64,000 nucleotides of DNA from Pleodorina starrii (GCA_030267565.1 BRXU01000005.1:2143501-2207500), one strand, 5' to 3'; counted from the stretch's first letter, positions 33,591 to 46,601 are shown. Translations and numbers: made by a program. The notes: a model not told the origin generated them from the letters alone.

Positions 33591-36500
33591 AGAAGAAGGG
33601 TAGGGCGTAGGAGTAAGGGATGGATGGGAGGGCTGTGAAGGGCGTCGCACAGGAGCTAGGATGCACATGACAAGGATGCGGCCCTGTCCCGCCCGCTGGT
33701 TTCCCCCTTATCGACCCTGCAAAGCGCATGGGCCCCGTGGGCTACGACGCGTCCCCTCTTGGCCGTTCAGGCCTTCATCCTGGCAGCAAAAGCGGGACCA
33801 GGAGTGGGGGGAGAAGTCGCGCACGTCCGTGATTGCGATGAGGAGGCCAAGCCGCGGTGTTGATCTAGTGAGGGCGAGTGTCCTAATCGGTCTACCGCCT
33901 GTTGTTTCCACAACCGTTTGTAGGGATTCGATTGCGGCTGACCGGGGTGTTGGGCTAGAGTCAGGGTTGAGCTGGCTCAAGGGATGGGGGTGTGGAACGC
34001 TGCGAAAAGGAAGTGAAGGCGAGGGGGAGGGGAGAGGTCGGCACCTGCTTCAACGAGCAGCGGAGTGACGATTGCGATTCGACGCTACGACGGCATTAGT
34101 CATCACGTCGCCCGCCTTCAGTTGTCGCCGCCCTCCATCGTCGCTGCTCTTTGCCAGTCTTTGCTGGTAAATAGAGTTCCGATATTGATCAAAATTACAG
34201 ACGACACTGACTTACAGTTTCATGGCAAATCCGGATCACGTCATTCATAATTTTGTTAAGAAGGGTTCGTAGGGATACGAAGAGGTCCCTGGAAGCCGGC
34301 ATTCGTTGCGCACAGTCAAGGCAGCTGCTGCGAACATGGACCAGATCATGGCTTTACCCAAACGAGCAGGGGGCAGCAGGGGGCGTAAGGTCCAACAAAC
34401 CGTCTTAGAGCACCCTTCAAAGCTGCGGCCTGCTGCGGTGTCTTCTTCATTATCCCCTTACGCACCACGGCATTGACGACAATGGATTAGCAGGGAGCGG
34501 GAAAGACTTGCTCCCAAACCGACATCGCTGTCGTTACGTTACCATTCCGGGAACCGGAGGGTCGCGCGCGGCGAGCTCGTGAAGTCGCCTCGAGTGGCGT
34601 TGCCGTTCCCCCGCATCCAACAAACTGAGATGCACGCCGTGTCGGCGGTGCAAACGGCGCCGCAGCGGCAAGGTGCTGACACAACTCGCGCAGTCGGCCC
34701 AAGTCCCGAGTTTCCCCTTCATCTGCATCGGCGGAGGCACATTGGCCACTGGTCGGGTGCAATACGATACGCACCCCAACCGATGGCCCTTCGAGCCCAG
34801 AAGCTGTAAACGTCCGATAAAGCGGTTTGTAGTGCTGGCGGCAAGCGCAGCGGATGCGGCAGCGGCAGCAGCAGCAGCAGCAGCAGCAGCTTGCTGAGGT
34901 GGCGGCGACGGCGGCCGTTTATATAGGGTGCGACTGCGCGGGGCTGCGTGTTACGGCAGGACGAAGGCGCACGGACGACGCCCTGTCGACGTATACGGCC
35001 CGTCGGGCCGCCTGCGGCACGACACCGCATGGCATCAAACGCAACGCCGACGTCCGCCCGACATACCCGCGCGTCCGTTGTAAAACGTGCGTGGTGCGCA
35101 TTGTTGCCATGTCGCGCTCTTAGGGCGCTCTGTTTGCGCTTGGGGTCCCGGATCGCATGAGCAGTTGTTCAGGTATGGGGTTGGCGCATTTCCCAATCAA
35201 GCAACACACCTCGCCTCGCACCCATGTGCTCGGCGGTACGCCCCGCCGCTCGGCCGCTGACACCTGGTTCTTCACGCACGTCCGTTTGTTTGCCCTGAGA
35301 CCCAGGGGACAGGAATGGGTGTTGGATTCCCGGATTGCGGTCAGAGTGACGCGCATGGTACGCGTCGTCAGCTTGGGCCGGCTGTTGCTCTTGCGCGCGC
35401 AGGTAGCGCTAGTCCCGCCCTGCGGCAGGCTGGGCTGCTTTCCTCTGAGATGTGTACGGTATGTAGACATGGCCCAACCTTCCAGGGCTGCAGATGGGCT
35501 GCACACCGCTAGAATGTAGGCTTTGACGAACAGCTGGTCGTCGGCCGCCAACTTGGCTCCAGTTGGCTCCAAACATGGCCTTCCGAGAAGCTGAACGTAC
35601 GCCTTGCTTTACTGCGTCATCAATTATATGCACTTAAACTGATATGGTGGTCTATCTAGACTACACGCTTCCTGCACACCTCCTGACCCGACTGGATGGC
35701 CGAACCTGGATGGCCGAACACCGAGGAGATGAATGGACACACGGCGTGAGACCGGGCGGAGGCATGTGCACGGGCATTTGGAGCTATTTACAAGGACGGT
35801 TCAAGTTTGTTTGGGTACAGGAGCAAGCGAAAGGAACTGCTTTGTGCAAGATGGAAGTGCCAGCTATCCTCTCGCCCCGTTGGTTCCAACATCAAATGGA
35901 CGAACTGTTTCTGAAATTTATATAAAACGACAGCGGAACCATGAGACGCTGAGCAGACACGAAGTCATTTAAGATCACCTGCTGTCACGTTACCTATGAT
36001 ACGTCTGTACGAGGTTGGCATCCTCCTGAATATCCAGGCACATTTTGCGCCAACCTATTGCCAAAACATGACTGCTCACTAGTGTATTGTGGGCCTCGGC
36101 ACTCACGGGGTCTTCCGTCGACGTTAGGACGTGTTGTTGGACGCTGGGCTGATGCACCGAGAGTTCAGACCAGATACTTGAGAAGATATTAGAATTTTAG
36201 AAGTAACAGAGGCATTTTGTTCACGTGCGGCCGCTGCGAGCTGTCCGTTGTGCCCATCCAGTTCACTCTTCGGACTCCGGCCCGAAAGCGCTTGTGAAGC
36301 GGTTGAAACTGATAAAGGCAGGATATCAAGAAAATTGATGCTGCTGATGCGCCCAATTCCGTGCGGTGTGCTTAGGACAGTCTGTCGTTCATCGCTCGCG
36401 TCCCTGCGCCCCTCTGCGCCCGACGCAACCCTTTCGTTGTTACCAATATGCGTGTGTATCGGCTCCCAATTTGAATAAATTTAAAAGGAAACAGCGTTAG

Positions 36501-37955
36501 TCTGGTCCGTGCCAGGCCTGACAAAAGCCATTCGAAGTGAAGCAAGGGGTTGAGTTGAGGGGGTACCGGTACAGTGTGATAACGGTCCTTTTTGGGTCCC
36601 CTATTCGCGTCGAGATGTAGGATTACACTTTATGCAGCAAAATGTGTGTGGTAATGGGTTGTATTGCTACCGGCCTTTTCTCCAAAACGTCGCGATGCTC
36701 TGCAACGCTCGTTCCTGTTGCGAGAGGATGTCCCAAACAGTCAGGAATACTGTAAATGCACGGAGAGTTTAACGAAATTAAAACTGCGGGAATGTCTTAT
36801 CCTTTGTAGTAACCGGGGCATGCAGAGCTGGACAAGACACGTATGGTCCCGCCCGCCGCTCGTCCGCACGAACTGTGATTCGCTTGTGCCCTCGGGGACA
36901 CAAACGATCCACGGAGTGTCTGGATTTTAAAACATATTATTATTGATTAATCCAAGTCGCTATTAGTGCTGGCACTTACAACATACCCAGCCCAGCTCGC
37001 TGAACTTGGTGTCATCTCACCGTTATCATATTTGGGACGGACTTGCCCGTGTGTTGTTGTATACGAGTATGTTTTCCCTTGCCTAGTTGCAACTGCCTCT
37101 GGGGCATGCCGGTGCTTTGCTTGTCAACCACTAAGGGTAGGTTCGTGGACTGCTGGGCTCCTTTCCCACTGGCTGAGCGCGTACTGCATCCAAGAAAGGT
37201 TTATGTACCATCGTTACCTGATCGCCTTGACCTCTCAGCCTACACGGCAACCTCGTTGTGATTGTCCCATATTACGTATTGATGGAACCTTTGAACTCGG
37301 CAACAATGATCGTATCCTCTATTCTATTGGTTGTCATGTAAACAGTTATACCCTGGCCTCATTTGTGTCGTCGTCTCTTGGCGGGCAACTGCTTTGGCGT
37401 ACCGGCTGTCAGCGCAATGACGCCGACGGCCCGTCCGTGGACGCTTCCCTCTGTGCATCATCATCCCCATTACATCCACCTTCAGACCTTACGAAACAAT
37501 CCTCACCCAAATTGCCTTCCAGTTTTCGTCGGCCTTCAAATGTTCATCGACCGGTCTACTCGTCACCGGACATCGCCACCTGCCTGACGCCTGTCCGCGC
37601 CGCGCCACGTCCCGAGATCCGTCTCGCAACTGGGATCCAGCCTGAGTCGCGCCGCGCCTCCCACTGCTGTACACTGCAACTGCCATCTTCGCTGCACACG
37701 ACGCCTGGCCTCCACTCCGCCCCGCCGCCACGCCTGCTCTCGCGCGATTTCCCCAAGGAAGGACCTGCGCACGGACCTGCGGCCCCGACCAGCAGGTCGC
37801 CCCTGCAAATGGGGCAGCCCTTAGGCCAGGGTGATGTCCCGTCGCAACTGCCAGCCACCCACCGGGCCGCCCTGGGCCCCGCCGCAACGTGCGGCGCATC
37901 CACGCCCGGGCGTGCGCCCGCCCCTCCAGCGGCGCGGCGGCGCCCCTGCGGCGCT
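33591..37955. other. 4.4-kb region without a recognised gene
   Basis: Contains a (GCA)n tract at ~34865-34890 and open frames of 60-150 codons on both strands. None has a recognised motif or splice partners. A 93-codon plus frame at 35644-35925 (FKFVWVQEQAKGTALCKMEV) has a passable composition but is not called. The right end contains the pherophorin promoter and 5' UTR. Confidence 0.35.
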
Positions 37956-40900
37956 ATGGCGGCCCCCGCGCCGCGCCTGCCGGTGCCGGTGATGGAGTGG
38001 GGGCGGTGGGGGCGGCGAGGGCGGGGGGCCCGGGGGCGAGCGCTTTTGTGGCTGCTGGTGGCTTGGTGCGCCCTCTCCTTCCAACCGCTGCGGGCGCTCG
38101 CAGCAGCGGCAGCGGATGCGGCTGCGGGGGGTGAGGCCTCGGAGGGATCAGGTGCGGCAGAGCCTGCTGTCCGGGGGGAGGGAGATGGAGGGAGGGGTGG
38201 AGGGAGCAACGAGATACGTGGGGGTCAGGGAGGCATGGGACGGAGAGGGGGCAGGAAGGGCGGGGGAGGGAGGGAGGGAGAGAGAAGGCTCCCACATCTG
38301 TGATCTCAAGAGGAGAAACAGCAGCAGCAGCACCGGGACCGCAGACTGTGGTGGGGGCACTGGCCAGCGGCTGATGCGGCCAATAACACGTTCCCGGGCG
38401 GTGCCGTTTGACAGGGGAAGGGAACGTGTTGGCGCGGCCCTTCCGTCGAGGGGCTGTGGGGGCTTGTACCCGGGGGTGTGTGCCCCAGCCCAATGGCGCA
38501 ATGGGGGAATGGCCCCCCTCGTCGCCTCCGTTCCACCGCGGCGAACCGGCGATTCCATCCCCCCAAGTACCGTAACCGTCAAACCCCTCCCCCCCCCACC
38601 ACCGCTCTGGTGACGCGCGCCACAGAGTCCCAGGACTTGTGGCGGCAGCTGCAAGGGCCCGGCGCCGGCGGGTGAGGGCGGCCGCGCGGGGGGGAGGGAG
38701 GGAGTTGGGGCAACAGGCAGGAGGGCGGGCAGGACGGTGGTGGCTGTGGTGGTGGCTGCGGTGGGTTCCAGAACCTTCGGATGTTCGGAAGGGTAGATCC
38801 AGCGGGCCAGAGCGCCCGATGGTGGTGTGGGGAAGGGCTGTGACAAGTGAGGGTCGGGGCCCCCGCGACCTCGCATCCGTTGCGCTGCAGCCAGCCCCTC
38901 CCCGCCCAGTCTCACACCCACACACCCGGACCGCCCGCAACCCCCCGTCCTTCCAACGAGCTTTCGATCGTGTCACCAGCCATAACCACCGTCCCCTGCC
39001 CACCGCCAGTGTGTTGGGTGCGACGTGTGTGTCATCTGCGTACCCAGCCTGACTCGTCGCCTAGCGGCCTCCCCCCATCCCCCATCCCCTCATCCCCGCA
39101 TCCCCTCATCCCCCACCTGCCACCACTGCCTCCGTCCCTCCGCTGCGGAGCACCGTATCGTCCCTGTTGTATTGGGCTAAACCCTAAACCCCTCCGGCCC
39201 CCCCTCCCTCCGCCCGCCTCCAGGGCTGCTGTCTCCAGGAATGCGGCGGCGGCAGTGAGCAGGAGGAGGGAGGGGCGCAGTCTACTCCAACTGGATGACT
39301 CCTTCCCCTTCCAGGATTGGTGCAGCCGGACCTGCTCGGAGAGCCCCTGGAGGCTGGTGGTGGGTTTTAGGGTTTTAGGGTTTTGGACGGTTTTGGCGCC
39401 CGCGTCGAGTGGCGGCGGGGGCAAGGGGCTGACGGCAGCGGGCGGGGTGAGGGATGAGAGGGGGTGCGTGCTGAGCTGCGGAGCCGGGCCGGACCGGGCC
39501 GGTGCCGGAGCAGCATGATGCGGGGAAGCCGGTGCGGTATCTTGTATCTTATCCCCCCTCCCCCAAAGCTTGCTCCGGCCGATACGTGGATAACCCCCAA
39601 GCTTGTTGTGTGGGTTCCCCGTCGCCAACGTCCCACCTCGGCGGTTTCTTCTTTACTCTCCCACCCCCCTCCCTCCCCCAAAACGGCCACCCGAGTGTGA
39701 CCCGAGCACCCGCGCGCCCTGACACGGCGGTTAAAACACCGTTATACCGCCTGCACTTTACCATTTTCCCGGTACCACTGAATTTTACCCCCGGGCTTAC
39801 CGAAGGGCGAATCTGTACCAACACCGACCACCTCTTGTCCCTAAAACCCTAAAACCCTAAAACTCCTCCCCCCGCAGCCGACCATCAAGGAGCTCCGGGG
39901 CCGCAGCACGTACGTGTACTGCTTCCAGTTGCGCAGCAACAAGAACTGCACGGTACGGCAGGGGCAGGGGCAGGGGCAGGGGAGGCAAGTCGATCTTGCG
40001 TTCGTGCCGTACAGAGCAAGGCCTCGTTCTGGGGCGCATTCGGCGGGTGGTTGCCAGCCAGCCCCTGGTGACATCAAGGTCCGCGCATTGGGTCGCGTTG
40101 GGCCAAGGTCAGGCCCACGAGACACGCCGCCCGCCCCTTCCCCCCCGCCCCTTCCCTCCCCCCCCCACTCGCCGCGTGTGCCCTGTCCAGCGCCCACCCG
40201 CAAAACCCCCAGTCCGGCCGCAACCCTACCGGTCATCCCAATGCCCAATCACACCCTTTTTTTCCTCTCCCCGCTTCCCTTGTCCCTTTTGCCTTTTTCT
40301 CATTTTTCCCCTTGCCCTTCCGGGCAGGCGAGTCCATGCTGCAAGTCGCTCTCCCGCGGGATCGACGCCGTGGCGATCAGCGTGGGTGGGTGCCGGCAGA
40401 TTCCGGGTTTCATTCCTCGGGGTCCGGGAGTTGCTTGTTCCCAGGTTTTGTGTCAGCCTCTGCGTGAGTCGGCTGGTTGCCCGGTCGGTTGCTGCTGCCC
40501 TGCACTTGCCACTTGGGGTTTTAGCTCCCAGGAGTGGCCCATGAGTGCATACGGTGGTTGGGTGGGTGGTTGGGGTGGTGGTTGGGTGGTTGGGCGCGTG
40601 GCGCTGTGTGTGTGTGTGTGCACTGTGCAGGCAGGGGCGCGGCTGGGGCCCGTGCCGGGGGGAGGGGACGCCCCGTCAGGCAGACGGGGGACAGATCTGA
40701 GGGGGAAGGCCCAGCGGTCGGTGTCCCACCGCGCTCCTGCCAGCCGGCCTCCCTGAGCAACGACAGCTCGGCAGTTTCGACATTTGAAGTTTCAAAAATT
40801 CGGAAATTTGAACATTCTCAAATTCGGCACCCTCCTTCACTGCGGTTGCGTCTGTACTTCCCCCGCACGGATTGTCTCTGTACAACACCCGGGGTCAGCA

Positions 40901-43900
40901 GTCAGCAGTCAGCCTGCCAGCCTCCCAGCTCGGTCTGTGTCCTCTCAAGTCCTGACCTCGGTTCGACTTCGCGGTCCCTGCGTGCATTGTGCTGTGCTGT
41001 GTTGTGTTGTGCTGTGTCCCCCCTTCTTCCCTCCCTCCCTCCCTCCCTCCCTCCCTCCCTCCCTCCCTCCCTCCCTCCCTCCCTCCCTCCCTCCCTCCCT
41101 CCCTCCCTCCCTCCCTCCCTCCCTCCCTCCCTCCCTCCCTCCCTCCCTCCCTCCCTCCCTCCCTCCCTCCCTCCCTCCCTCCCTCCCTCCCTCCCTCCCT
41201 CCCTCCCTCCCTCCCTCCCTCCCTCCCTCCCTCCCTCCCTCCCTCCCTCCCTCCCTCCCTCCTTCCCTCCCTCCCTCCCTCGCCCCCACCCGTGTACTGC
41301 AGCGGCGACCGGCCGTTGTAACGTCTCCAGCATCGCCCGCGTGACGGCCCTCGGAACGGTGGTGAGTTCCCGACCCCGACCCGGACTGATTTGAGTTGCG
41401 GTGTTTGGGTTGCATTATTAGTAAAGTCACGGCTTTGGTTTGTCGCTCTGTACAGCGGTGCACCGGTATGTTGCACCGCTGTACATACCGGTGTGTGCAC
41501 AGCGGTGTTTCCCCCGATGTTCGGGGGCCTTAAACGCTGCTCACGGGGTTCGATGCAACCTGGTCAGAGGCTTAGGGTTTAGGTAAAACCCTAAAACCCC
41601 TTCCGCGACCCCCCTTGCTTCCCCCCCCCGCCCCGTTCCCACCCGTGTACTGCATGTGTCCGGCGCCTGTACTGCAGCTGCTCCGCGTGGACAACTACCC
41701 GATGCAGTACGAGTACGGCACGCCGGCGGATGTGGGCCTGATGGTCAACGGCATCGCCTCCCTGGGCGCACCCGTGGAGGGTCTCGAGGTCAGTCTTGAC
41801 TCTAAAAGATGCGGGTGCGCGGAGGGGAAGTGAGGTTGGGGACCAGAACGGTGTATATCTGGACTTCTGAAGGCCAAGAGAGGACGAGGACGAAGATCAG
41901 GACGAGGACGAAGATCAGGACGAGGACGAGGGTGAAGCTGAGAAAATGTGCTGTGGCCGCTCGGTTATGCTGCATTTTGCAGTACAGCTTTCGTCCGGCC
42001 GCAGACGTACGCCCCCCGCCCCCGCCCCCCGCCCCCGCCCTCGCCCTCTTCCCTCCCTCCCCCCTGCCCCCATCTTCGTCCGTCCGCTAACGCCGTCTCC
42101 GTCTCCGCTGCGGTATTTTCTTTCCACCCCCCATCTTCTGCCACCCTTCGCTGCCCCACAGCTGTGCTTTGAAGCCCGCTTGGGTTGCAATGACTGGACG
42201 GATGTGTGTCGCTCCGGCGTTCCGGGCTCCAGCGACGGGTGTCGGTTCTCAGTCAGTGAGGACAATGCGGACGGCTGGTTCACGTGTTGCAACAGCTGCC
42301 CCCTCAACAACGTGACCTTCCCCCGGGTAGTCAACGTCGATAACCCCCCCGCGACGCCGCCGCCGCCCAGCCCGCCATCTCGGAGGCAGTCTCCCAGCCC
42401 GCCGCCGCGGCCCAGCCCACCGCCGCCGCCCAGCCCGCCGCCGCGGCCCAGCCCGCCGCGGCCGCCGTCGAAGTCACGGCAGCCTGGCCTGCCGCCGCCG
42501 CAGCGGCAGCCGCCCAGCCCGCCGCCGCGGCCGCCGCTGCCCAAGCCGCCGCCGCCGCCCAGCCCGCCGCCGCCGCCCAGCCCGCCGCCGCGGCCCAGCC
42601 CGCCGCTGCCGCCGTCGATGTTACGGCAGCCTGGCCTGCCGCCGCCATCGCCGTCGCCGTCGGCACCACGGTTGCCCGGGCTGCCACAGTCGCGGCGGCC
42701 ACCGCCCAGCCCGCCGCCTCGGCCGCCGCCGCCCAGCCCGCCGCCGCGGCCCAGCCCGCCGCCGCGGCCCAGCCCACCGCCGCCGCCCAGCCCGCCGCCG
42801 CCGCCAAGCCCGCCGCCGCCGCCCAGCCCGACGCCGCCGCCCAGCTCACCGCCGCCGCCCAGCCCGCCGCCGCCGCCAAGCCCGTCGCCGCCGCCCAGGC
42901 CGCCGCCGCCCAGCCCACCGCCGCCACCCAGCCCGCCGCCGCCGCCAAGCCCGCCGCCGCCGCCAAGCCCGCCGCTGTCGCCGTCGACGTCACGGCATCC
43001 TGGCCTGCCGCAGCCGTCGCAGCTGCCGTCGACACCACGATTGCCGGGGCTTCCGCCGCCGCAGCGGCAGCCGCTGTTGACGCCGCTGCCGCCGCCGTCG
43101 CCACCGCGGCTGCCCGGCTTGCCGCCGCCGCCGCCACCGCCTCAGCAGCCTGGCGGTCCTCTGGTCGTGGAAAACCTTGGGAGGGAGCCCCCCAAAGGGC
43201 CGACACCCGCGAGCCCGCCGTCAGCCCCGCCCAGCCCGTCCCACAGTCTACCACCCAGTTATCCTGCCGGCATTTCGCCCAGCCCTTCGACCAGCCCGCC
43301 ACCCAGCCCGCCAACCAGCCCGCCAACCAGCCCGCCAACCAGCCCGCCTCCAAGCCCGCTACCCAGCCCGCCTCAAAGCCCGCCACCCAGCCCGCCTCCA
43401 AGCCCACCGCCCAGACGGCCGCCCAGCCCGCCACCCAGCCCGCCACCCAGCCCGCCACCCAGCCCGCCTCCAAGCCCGCCTCCAAGCCCGCCTCCAAGCC
43501 CTCCTCCCAGCCTGCCGCCTAACCCTCCACCCAGCCCACCACCCAGCCCGCCATCCAGCTCGCCTCCAAGCCCACCACCCAACCCGCCGTCCAGCCCGCC
43601 ACCCAACCCGCCTCCCAGCCCGCCGCCCAGCCCGCCACCCAGCCCGCCACCCAGCCCGCCTCCAAGCCCGCTTTCCAGCCCGCCTCAAAGCCCGCCACCC
43701 AGCCCGCCTCCAAGCCCACCGCCCAGACGGCCCCCCAGCCCGCCATCCAGCCCGCCACCCAGCCCGCCACCCAGCCCGCCTCCAAGCCCGCCTCCAAGCC
43801 CTCCTCCCAGCCTGCCGCCTAACCCTCCACCCAGCCCACCACCCAGCCCGCCGTCCAGCCCGCCACCCAACCCGCCTCCCAGCCCGCCGCCCAGCCCGCC

Positions 43901-46601
43901 TGGAAGCCCACCGCCCAGCCCGCCACCCCGCCCGCCACCCAGCCCGCCACCCAACCCGCCTCCAAGCCCGCCGCCCAGTCCGCCTCCAAGCCCACCGCCC
44001 GGACGGCCCCCAAGCCCGCCACTCAGCCCGCCACCCAGCCCGCCGCCAAACCCTCCACCCAGCCCGCCTCCAAGCCCACCGCCCAGACGGCCCCCAAGCC
44101 CGCCACCCAGCCCGCCACCCAGCCCGCCACCCAACCCGCCGCCAAACCCTCCACCCAGCCCGCCTCCAAGCCCACCGCCCAGACGGCCCCCAAGCCCGGC
44201 ACCCAACCCGCCACCCAGCCCGCCACCCAACCCGCCTCCAAGCCCACCGCCCAGACGACCCCCAAGCCCGCCACCCCGCCCGCCACCCAGCCCGCCGCCA
44301 CTCCCTCCACCCAGCCCGCCTCCCAGCCCGCCGCCCAGACGGCCCCCAAGCCCGCCACCCAGCCCGCCACCCAGCCCGCCACCCAACCCGCCTCCAAGCC
44401 CGCCGCCCAGCCCGCCTCCAAGCCCGCCTCCAAGCCCACCGCCCAGACGGCCCCTAAGCCCGCCACCCAGCCCGCCACCCAACCCGCCTCCAAACCCTCC
44501 ACCCATCCCGCCTCCAAGCCCACCGCCCAGACGGCCCCCAAGCCCGCCTCCAAACCCACCGCCCAGTCCGCCACCCAGCCCCCCACCCAGCCCGCCTCCA
44601 AGCCCACCGCCCAGACGGCCCCTAAGCCGGCCACCCAGCCCGCCACCCAACTCGCCTCCAAGCCCGCCGCCAAACCCTTCACCCAGCCCGCCTCCAAGCC
44701 CACCGCCCAGACGGCCCCCAAGCCCGCCACCCAGCCCGCCACCCAGCCCGCCGCCAAACCCTCCACCCAGCCCGCCTCCAAGCCCACCGCCCAGACGGCC
44801 CCCAAGCCCGCCACCCAACCCGCCTCCAAGCCCGCCGCCAAACCCTCCACCCATCCCGCCTCCAAGCCCACCGCCCAGGCGGCCCCCAAGCCCGCCACCC
44901 AGCCCGCCTCCCAGCCCGCCACCCAGCCCGCCACCCAGCCCGCCTTCAAGCCCACCGCCCATCCCGCCTCCAAGCCCACCTCCCAGACCGCCACCAAGCC
45001 CACCGCCCAGCCCGCCACCCAGCCCGCCACCCAGCCCGCCACCAAGCCGTCCGTTTAGACGGCCCCCACCCCCGCCCCCCACCCCCCCACGCAGCCCCCT
45101 ACGAACTCCCCCATGCAGACCCGCGCCCACCCCGCCCCCAAGGCCCTTGCCACCCTCGCCCCCCAAGCCTCTGCAGCCCTCACCGTCGAAACCCCTGCCA
45201 CTGTCACCAGCCAGGCGGCCCCCAAGCCCGCCACCCAGCCCGCCACCCAACCCGCCACCCAGCCCGCCTTCAAGCCCACCGCCCATCCCGCCTCCAAGCC
45301 CACCGCCCAGACGGCCTCCAAGCCCACCGCCCATCCCGCCTCCAAGCCCACCGCCCAGACGGCCTCCAAGCCCACCGCCCAGCCCGCCACCCAGCCCGCC
45401 ACCCAGCCCGCCACCCAGCCCGCCACCCAGCCCGCCACCAAGCCGTCCGTTTAGACAGCCCCCAACCCCGCCACGCAGCCCCCCACGCAGCCCACTACGA
45501 AATCCCCCTTTCAGACCCCCGCCCATCCCGCCCCCAAGGCCCTTGCCACCCTCGCCCCCCAAGCCTCTGCAGCCCTCACCGTCGAAACCCCTGCCACTGT
45601 CACCGGCCAGGCGGCCCCCAAGCCCGCCACCCAGCCCGCCACCCAACCCGCCACCCAGCCCGCCTTCAAGCCCACCGCCCATCCCGCCTCCAAGCCCACC
45701 GCCCAGACGGCCTCCAAGCCCACCGCCCATCCCGCCTCCAAGCCCACCGCCCAGACGGCCTCCAAGCCCACCGCCCAGCCCGCCACTCAGCCCGCCACCC
45801 AGCCCGCCACCCAGCCCGCCACCCAGCCCGCCACCAAGCCGTCCGTTTAGACAGCCCCCAACCCCGCCACGCAGCCCCCCACGCAGCCCACTACGAAATC
45901 CCCCTTTCAGACCCCCGCCCATCCCGCCCCCAAGGCCCTTGCCACCCTCGCCCCCCAAGCCTCTGCAGCCCTCACCGTCGAAACCCCTGCCACTGTCACC
46001 GCCACCATCACCGCCGCCGAGCCCTTCACCATCGCCACCCCCGTCCCCGTCCCCTCTGAAGTTCCCCTCGCCGCCACCGCCCCTGTCGCAACCCAAACTT
46101 CTGCCATCAGCGCCATCCCTGTCTCCGTCACCACCACCACCCCCGTCACGCCCGCCACCGCCGACGCCGCCGCCACCACCGCCATCCCAGCCGCGGCCGC
46201 CACCCACTTCTCCGCCGCCGACCCCATCACCGCCGTCGCCCACATCGCCGCCGCCGCCCGTTTCCCAGCAGCCGCCACAACCCCCGTTACCGCCGCCACG
46301 CTCTCCGCCGCCGCCACTCACCCCGCCCACGTCGACACCGGCGGGGAAGCGCCGGCCGCCGCCGTCGCCGAATCCCAATCCGGCCCCGGCCGAGCCACCT
46401 GCCGCTCCGCGGCAGCGGCGGCCCAGGCCGCCCAAGCCGCCGCCGCCGCAACAGCCCCCCGAGCCAGACACGTCGACCAGGGTGCCGAGGCGGCCGCGGG
46501 AGCCGCTGTACCCCTTAGCGCCAAACTTCCCCGGCTTCCCGCCGTTCGTGCCGGAGTCCCCGCCGCCGCCTCGCGCGCCGAAGCGGCCCAAAGGGGCCTA
46601 G
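37956..46601 (+). CDS. Pherophorin-like extracellular matrix glycoprotein with giant Ser-Pro rod
   Basis: Secreted cell-wall/ECM protein of volvocine type. Eight exons, all phase-consistent: 37956-38130, 38626-38671, 39224-39356, 39878-39952, 40328-40385, 41303-41361, 41678-41788, 42162-46601 (5,097 nt, about 1,698 aa). Residues ~25-50 form a signal peptide (RALLWLLVAWCALSFQPLRA). The globular part has the Cys pattern of pherophorin domains: DDSFPFQDWCSRTC, SPWRL, STYVYCFQLRSNKNCT, ASPCCKSLSRGIDAVAIS, CNVSSIARVTALGTV, VDNYPMQYEYGTPADVGLMV, LCFEARLGCNDWTDVC and GWFTCCNSCP. From ~42345 to 46500 the last exon encodes about 1,400 residues of SPPP, NPPP, RRPP and IPPP units, expected to be hydroxylated and glycosylated. 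It ends with a basic tail (PRAPKRPKGA) and has no second globular domain, unlike classical pherophorins. Open frames on the opposite strand (to 968 codons) are shadows of the rod. Confidence 0.86.
39357..39877. other. Pherophorin intron 3 with telomere-like motifs at both ends
   Basis: Just after the donor, 39361-39385 reads GGGTTTTAGGGTTTTAGGG. Just before the acceptor, 39840-39862 reads CCCTAAAACCCTAAAACCC. The two runs are inverted and could pair. The intron also carries an inverted box B at ~39573-39600. Confidence 0.85.
41031..41280. repeat. (CCCT)n tract, ~250 bp
   Basis: More than 60 nearly perfect TCCC units in pherophorin intron 5, directly upstream of the acceptor at 41302. It makes Ser-Leu-Pro-Pro and Glu-Gly-Gly-Arg frames open on both strands, which are not genes. 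Confidence 0.97.
42078..42125 (-). repeat. Dispersed repeat box A, in pherophorin intron 7
   Basis: CGTCCGCTAACGCCGTCTCC then GTCTCCGCTGCGGTATTTTC, almost identical to 11079-11135 and ending 36 bp before the acceptor of the rod exon. Confidence 0.85.
45047..46010 (+). repeat. 396-bp in-frame tandem repeat inside the rod
   Basis: The marker CCGTCCGTTTAGAC occurs at 45047, 45443 and 45839, exactly 396 bp (132 codons) apart. Each unit encodes SRPFR, RPLPPSPPKPLQPSPSKPLP, RRPPSPPP runs and so on. The second and third copies are closest. A similar ~312-bp duplication starts near 43370. Confidence 0.9.

Noticed and set aside
34480..35640. Open frames on both strands around a (GCA)n tract
   Set aside because: No recognised domains or splice partners; long frames on both strands of GC-rich DNA are expected by chance.
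40895..41500. Glu-Gly-Gly-Arg and Ser-Leu-Pro-Pro repeat frames
   Set aside because: Produced by the (CCCT)n tract in pherophorin intron 5.
43177..44457. 426-codon plus-strand frame rich in HPARHPARLQ within the rod
   Set aside because: Out-of-frame reading of the SPPP repeat, no independent start context or domain.
43685..46591. 968-codon minus-strand Gly-rich frame opposite the pherophorin rod
   Set aside because: Antisense shadow of CCN/AGC codons; the plus strand has signal peptide, Cys domain and consistent splicing.
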